The translations under genes and the position numbers were made by a program. Source: Eudoraea sp. (GTDB taxonomy: Bacteria > Bacteroidota > Bacteroidia > Flavobacteriales > Flavobacteriaceae). Taken from it: 9,444 nucleotides of DNA. Of the stretch, positions 6,944 through 9,444 are shown piece after piece; positions within the stretch are counted from its first letter, which is position 1; every line of letters begins with the position of its first letter. The stretch is from contig JABDPH010000056.1 of NCBI GenBank assembly GCA_013042925.1, positions 1 to 9,444 of the forward strand, given 5' to 3'. The notes under the pieces are model-generated. The model did not search any database. It saw nothing but the letters and a program-made list of their open reading frames with translations, and was not told the origin of the DNA.

Positions 6944-6971
6944 GAGAGTTAAGATAAATAATTGAGAGTTA
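6943..6971. repeat. Two 9-bp direct repeats, 20-bp period, at the truA-like start
   Basis: TGAGAGTTA occurs at 6943-6951 and again at 6963-6971, exactly 20 bp apart (about two helical turns). The first copy overlaps the last base of the start codon on the minus strand. The spacer is AT-rich. This could be a regulator site or a chance local duplication. Confidence 0.4.
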
Positions 6972-7136
6972 TAACGATAAGAATTACTAAAACTTTGGAT
7001 TTATTTCCAGGAAGCTAAGACAATTCGGTTTTAGTATTTCAGTATCTGCCTGTGTACGAAATACATGAAATAATTCAAATGAAATTTACATTTTTTTGTA
7101 TTTTGTATACCATAAACCAACATAAACTGAAACAAA

Positions 7137-7577
7137 ATGAGTGAAAAATCAACCACAAAACCACCAGTGTGGTTTTGGATTGTAAGTATTCTTGCACTAT
7201 TATGGAACCTTATGGGAGTTATGGCATATCTGGGTCAGGCCTATATGACTGAGGAGATGAAGGCCGAATATACCTCAGAACAATTAGCATTAATGGAAAG
7301 CACCCCGGCATGGATAACAGCTGCATTTGCTATAGCTGTATGGGGAGGACTATTAGGATGTTTAGCCCTTTTACTTAGAAAAAAATGGGCGAAACCACTG
7401 CTAATTTTATCACTGATTGGAATCCTGGTACAAATGGCATATTCGTTTTTTATGACCAATGCTGCCGAAGTTTACGGCCAGGTGCAGGGAATCATTACTC
7501 CATTACTTGTTATTATTATTGGGATAGCTCTGGTACAATTCGCACGGATTACTGAGAAACGCAACTGGATTTCTTAG
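7137..7577 (+). CDS. Small four-helix inner-membrane protein, unknown function
   Basis: 146-residue integral membrane protein with four predicted hydrophobic segments, at about 11-32, 58-80, 84-105 and 118-136. A charged loop of about 25 residues (QAYMTEEMKAEYTSEQLALMESTPAW) lies between helices 1 and 2. The N-terminus is short and polar, starting MSEKSTTKPPVWFW. From memory, similar proteins occur throughout Flavobacteriia and are sometimes labelled 'sugar transporter'; four helices and no transport motif do not support that name. The ATG at 7137 is the natural start. The gene is preceded by a 193-bp intergenic region and followed 22 bp after its stop by a strong hairpin terminator, so it is most likely monocistronic. 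I regard it as real, with unknown role. Confidence 0.85.
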   Translation: MSEKSTTKPPVWFWIVSILALLWNLMGVMAYLGQAYMTEEMKAEYTSEQLALMESTPAWITAAFAIAVWGGLLGCLALLLRKKWAKPLLILSLIGILVQMAYSFFMTNAAEVYGQVQGIITPLLVIIIGIALVQFARITEKRNWIS

Positions 7578-7599
7578 AAAGCAACTAATTTATTTGAAA

Positions 7600-7629
7600 A
7601 GCGCATATTTGTAATATGTGCTTTTTTTA
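7600..7629 (+). terminator. Rho-independent terminator after the 7137 gene
   Basis: A 10-bp stem (7600-7609 with 7613-7622, one G-U pair) closes a 3-base TGT loop and is followed by a run of seven T at 7622-7628. It lies 22 bp after the stop codon and is oriented for the plus-strand membrane-protein gene. Confidence 0.92.
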
Positions 7630-7802
7630 TGTTTTTCACGGATTAAACAATGCAGTTATAAACCAAGATTCAAAACGTTTTCGCAACAACTTTTTGAGGT
7701 TACTCAACATTGTTTGCGCTTCATCGAATATTTTCAAATAAAGAATATAGGCCTGCGTTAAAAACTCCAATGAGGTTCCCCAAAGCCTTGCAACCTACTT
7801 AT

Positions 7803-8285
7803 ATGAAGGCAATTTTAAAATTTTTCTCCTGGAGGATATGTTTGGTACTATCCATTTCGGTTTTAGCAATTCTTATTGTTTTGAATTTCTATGGCTTGTA
7901 TACCAATAAGTTTTACTTTTTCAAATTTGACAATTATATATTTCCATTGTTTGCAGTAGTACATTTTATCTTTCTTTATGTGCTATGGTTTAAAATTAAA
8001 GAGCGGGAATATACCGATCCACAAATGCGCAATCTGGAATATTCCATGTATGGTATTTTTCTTATATACATTTTTAAAATAATGGATACAGCTTACATAT
8101 TGCAAAGCTATTATCAATATCAGGATCACATTATTCCGGAAACATTTATACCTGTCGGCATAGTTATTTTCCTATTGCAGTTCTTCTTGCTTTTCCTAAC
8201 CATATTGACGTTTAAACACAGAATAACTATGGTGGGTCCATATAACTTTGATAGCATTAATGAAAATATTGATTCCTGGCAATAA
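7803..8285 (+). CDS. Four-helix membrane protein of unknown function
   Basis: 160-residue integral membrane protein with hydrophobic segments at about 11-31, 46-64, 82-101 and 114-136. The loop KIKEREYTDPQMRNLEY (64-80) and the hydrophilic tail HRITMVGPYNFDSINENIDSWQ (139-160) look like conserved features. Aromatic residues are abundant, for example FYFFKFDNYIFPLF. The start is uncertain: the frame is open back to a TTG at 7710, with another ATG at 7770. I chose the ATG at 7803 because MKAILKFFSWR leads directly into the first helix with positive flanking residues, and the sequence before it has no evident domain. I do not recognise a function. A hairpin terminator follows 27 bp after the stop, and another precedes the gene, so it is probably transcribed alone. 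Confidence 0.8.
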   Translation: MKAILKFFSWRICLVLSISVLAILIVLNFYGLYTNKFYFFKFDNYIFPLFAVVHFIFLYVLWFKIKEREYTDPQMRNLEYSMYGIFLIYIFKIMDTAYILQSYYQYQDHIIPETFIPVGIVIFLLQFFLLFLTILTFKHRITMVGPYNFDSINENIDSWQ

Positions 8286-8312
8286 CGAATTTCTATTATG
8301 TTATGGCAATGC

Positions 8313-8345
8313 AAAGGACCTTGGATGAATTTTCAAGGTCTTTTC
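8313..8345 (+). terminator. Rho-independent terminator after the 7803 gene
   Basis: An 11-bp stem (8313-8323 AAAGGACCTTG with 8334-8344 CAAGGTCTTTT, one G-U pair) encloses a 10-base loop. The T-tract is short and partly inside the stem. It lies 27 bp past the stop codon. Confidence 0.8.
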
Positions 8346-8587
8346 ATTTAAAACCCAAAAATCTTATTCCGTTATATTCTTCTTTAATAAAACCAATAAC
8401 TTAATCAATTGGGCATTTATGAAATTTAAATTGATTTTATTTAAGGAAATGGTCATCCTTACGGCTATAACAATGCTGCAGTTGGTTTGGACCAAAAAAC
8501 TATTGAATTATAATGCCGTCCCAAGGGAGGACGATCATAATTTTTTAGTAAACATTTATATAATAAAGGTAAAGGATTGCTATGAAG

Positions 8588-8617
8588 ACAAAAGCCCTTG
8601 ATTTAAAGGGCTTTTGT
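8588..8617 (-). terminator. Strong, possibly bidirectional terminator after the AAA+ ATPase gene
   Basis: A perfect 12-bp stem (8588-8599 ACAAAAGCCCTT with 8606-8617 AAGGGCTTTTGT) closes a 6-base loop. It starts 14 bp after the stop of the minus-strand ATPase gene. Because both arms carry an AAAA/TTTT flank, it should also stop plus-strand transcription coming from the left. Confidence 0.9.
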
Positions 8618-8631
8618 TATTTGTATAGTGT

Positions 8632-9444
8632 TTATAATTTGCTAATAAAACTCCCATAAAGGTCTTTAAACTGATATCCCTTTTGAAATCTTCGTTTGCT
8701 TAACTTTTTATTTGCAACCAGTCCCCATAATAGAAATTCCTTGAGAAAAAATGTATCTTCTTCAGTGATATCCGACTGATATCTTTTTATAAGTGCGTTC
8801 AGTTCAGGAATACTATTGAGCATAGCTTCATATTCATCATCGGTTAAATTGTCCATAAGATCAAATCCCTCGCTTTCAAAGAACCAATTGATCAGATCAT
8901 CATAAGGACTTTCGCCATCCTTATGCTCCAATTTCTCAATTTTTGGAAAATAATTAGGGAATAAGGTTTTAATGGCATCTTCGAAAAGTATAAGCGCAAC
9001 TTTATCTCCACCTTCCTGTTCTCCTTCGTATACAAGTTCTATTTTACCTGTTATGGCAGGGACGACTCCCATAAAATCACTAAGTCTTACCCGTGTATTT
9101 TCCTCTCCTGAGATTATCGCCCTTCTCTCGGCGGTACTTAAGAGGTTTTCGAAAGCGGTAATACTTGTTCGTGCACTAACCCCACTTTTGGAATCGACAT
9201 ATTCGCTTTTTCGAGCTTCAAAACTTATTTGTTCAAGTAAATCCTTCGCAAGGTCTGGTACATAAATGGATTTTGCTTGTCGCTCATCCAATTGAGCCTC
9301 TTGTTCAGTAATTCTCCGGGCAATTTCAATTTCTTCTGGGTAATGCGTAAGGATTTGAGATCCTATCCTGTCTTTTAAAGGAGTAACTATACTACCCCTA
9401 TTCGTATAATCCTCAGGGTTAGCTGTAAAAACAAACTGAATATC
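8632..9444 (-). CDS. AAA+ ATPase, magnesium-chelatase subunit I (ChlI/MoxR)-like, C-terminal part
   Basis: The frame stays open to the window edge, so the N-terminal part with Walker A and B lies beyond 9444; the 270 visible residues are the C-terminal part. A TTG near 9291 is an internal codon. The visible portion opens with the end of the AAA+ core: DIQFVFTANPEDYTNRGS (1-18), a sensor-1-like TANP, followed by TPLKDRIGSQI (21-31), whose Arg26 sits where ChlI/MoxR proteins carry the arginine finger (compare the 'NP...LLDRF' pattern). An all-helical lid follows (EEIEIARRITEQEAQ onward), with a GVSARTSITAFENLLSTAERRAII stretch that resembles the ChlI lid and sensor-2 region. An acidic region unique to this group completes the protein. 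Such ATPases usually remodel partners carrying a von Willebrand A domain; no such gene lies downstream here. There is no evidence that it takes part in chlorophyll synthesis. A terminator follows directly. Confidence 0.85.
   Translation of the reverse strand, partial: DIQFVFTANPEDYTNRGSIVTPLKDRIGSQILTHYPEEIEIARRITEQEAQLDERQAKSIYVPDLAKDLLEQISFEARKSEYVDSKSGVSARTSITAFENLLSTAERRAIISGEENTRVRLSDFMGVVPAITGKIELVYEGEQEGGDKVALILFEDAIKTLFPNYFPKIEKLEHKDGESPYDDLINWFFESEGFDLMDNLTDDEYEAMLNSIPELNALIKRYQSDITEEDTFFLKEFLLWGLVANKKLSKRRFQKGYQFKDLYGSFISKL

Larger units (their letters stand above)
8286..8631. other. Gene-poor intergenic region of 346 bp
   Basis: This stretch is bounded by the terminator at 8313-8345 and the hairpin at 8588-8617. 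Between them are about 240 AT-rich bases with no convincing gene. A 60-codon open frame begins at ATG 8419 and ends at 8601, inside the right-hand hairpin; its composition and placement argue against a real protein. In another frame, 8445-8513 encodes GNGHPYGYNNAAVGLDQK and a few more residues before a stop, without any start codon, and could be a relic. I see no tRNA, riboswitch or repeat here. Confidence 0.6.

Noticed and set aside
7710..7802. N-terminal extension of the second membrane protein from TTG 7710 or ATG 7770
   Set aside because: The extra residues have no visible domain, and the ATG at 7803 leads straight into the first helix. It remains possible, so the start is flagged as uncertain.
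8419..8601. 60-codon open frame as a small protein gene
   Set aside because: It has no ribosome binding site and no recognisable motif, and its last codons and stop lie in the perfect stem of a terminator that serves the opposite strand.
8972..9265. 97-codon Ser-rich open frame on the plus strand
   Set aside because: It is antisense to the AAA+ ATPase, and its serine/leucine-rich composition is what the reverse of an acidic, lysine-rich gene gives.
1..9444. Mobile element, CRISPR array, tRNA, phage or defence system
   Set aside because: I looked on both strands and saw no transposase, integrase, spaced direct repeats, cloverleaf or toxin-antitoxin pair.

Overview
The window looks like a stretch of Bacteroidota chromosome, most likely a member of the Flavobacteriaceae. 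The basis is the AT-rich base composition, the scarcity of clear Shine-Dalgarno sites, TAnnTTTG-like -7 elements, and gene families in forms typical of that group (DUF72, DUF2461, a short conserved protein often labelled 'glyoxalase', an EpsC-type CysE beside CysM, a second divergent TruA, and a ChlI-like AAA+ ATPase). It is mostly housekeeping and conserved-hypothetical content. I see no transposase, integrase, phage gene, CRISPR array, tRNA or rRNA, and no convincing multi-gene defence or secretion system.

Layout. 1-531: 3' end of a phosphatidylserine decarboxylase (+). 532-1419: DUF72 protein (-), whose stop abuts the decarboxylase stop. 1420-1612: divergent intergenic region. 1613-2020: small conserved hypothetical protein (+). 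2012-2692: DUF2461 protein (-). 2693-2785: divergent promoter region with an inverted repeat. 2786-4454: cysE-cysM cysteine biosynthesis pair (+), overlapping by 11 bp. 4427-6943, read right to left: a likely operon of a TruA-like pseudouridine synthase and two tandem paralogous membrane-anchored alpha/beta hydrolases. 7137-7577 and 7803-8285: two monocistronic small four-helix membrane proteins (+), each followed by a hairpin terminator. 8286-8631: a gene-poor gap. 8632-9444: C-terminal part of a ChlI/MoxR-like AAA+ ATPase (-), running off the window.

Functional links. CysE makes O-acetylserine and CysM converts it to cysteine, so this pair is the clearest pathway unit. The decarboxylase belongs to phosphatidylethanolamine synthesis at the membrane. 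The two hydrolases are probably membrane-tethered serine hydrolases of unknown substrate, translationally coupled at a TAGATG junction. The most noteworthy items are the altered active-site motif of the TruA paralogue, the altered oxyanion-region motif in one hydrolase, the symmetric inverted repeat between the DUF2461 gene and cysE, and the very tight packing of three convergent gene pairs.
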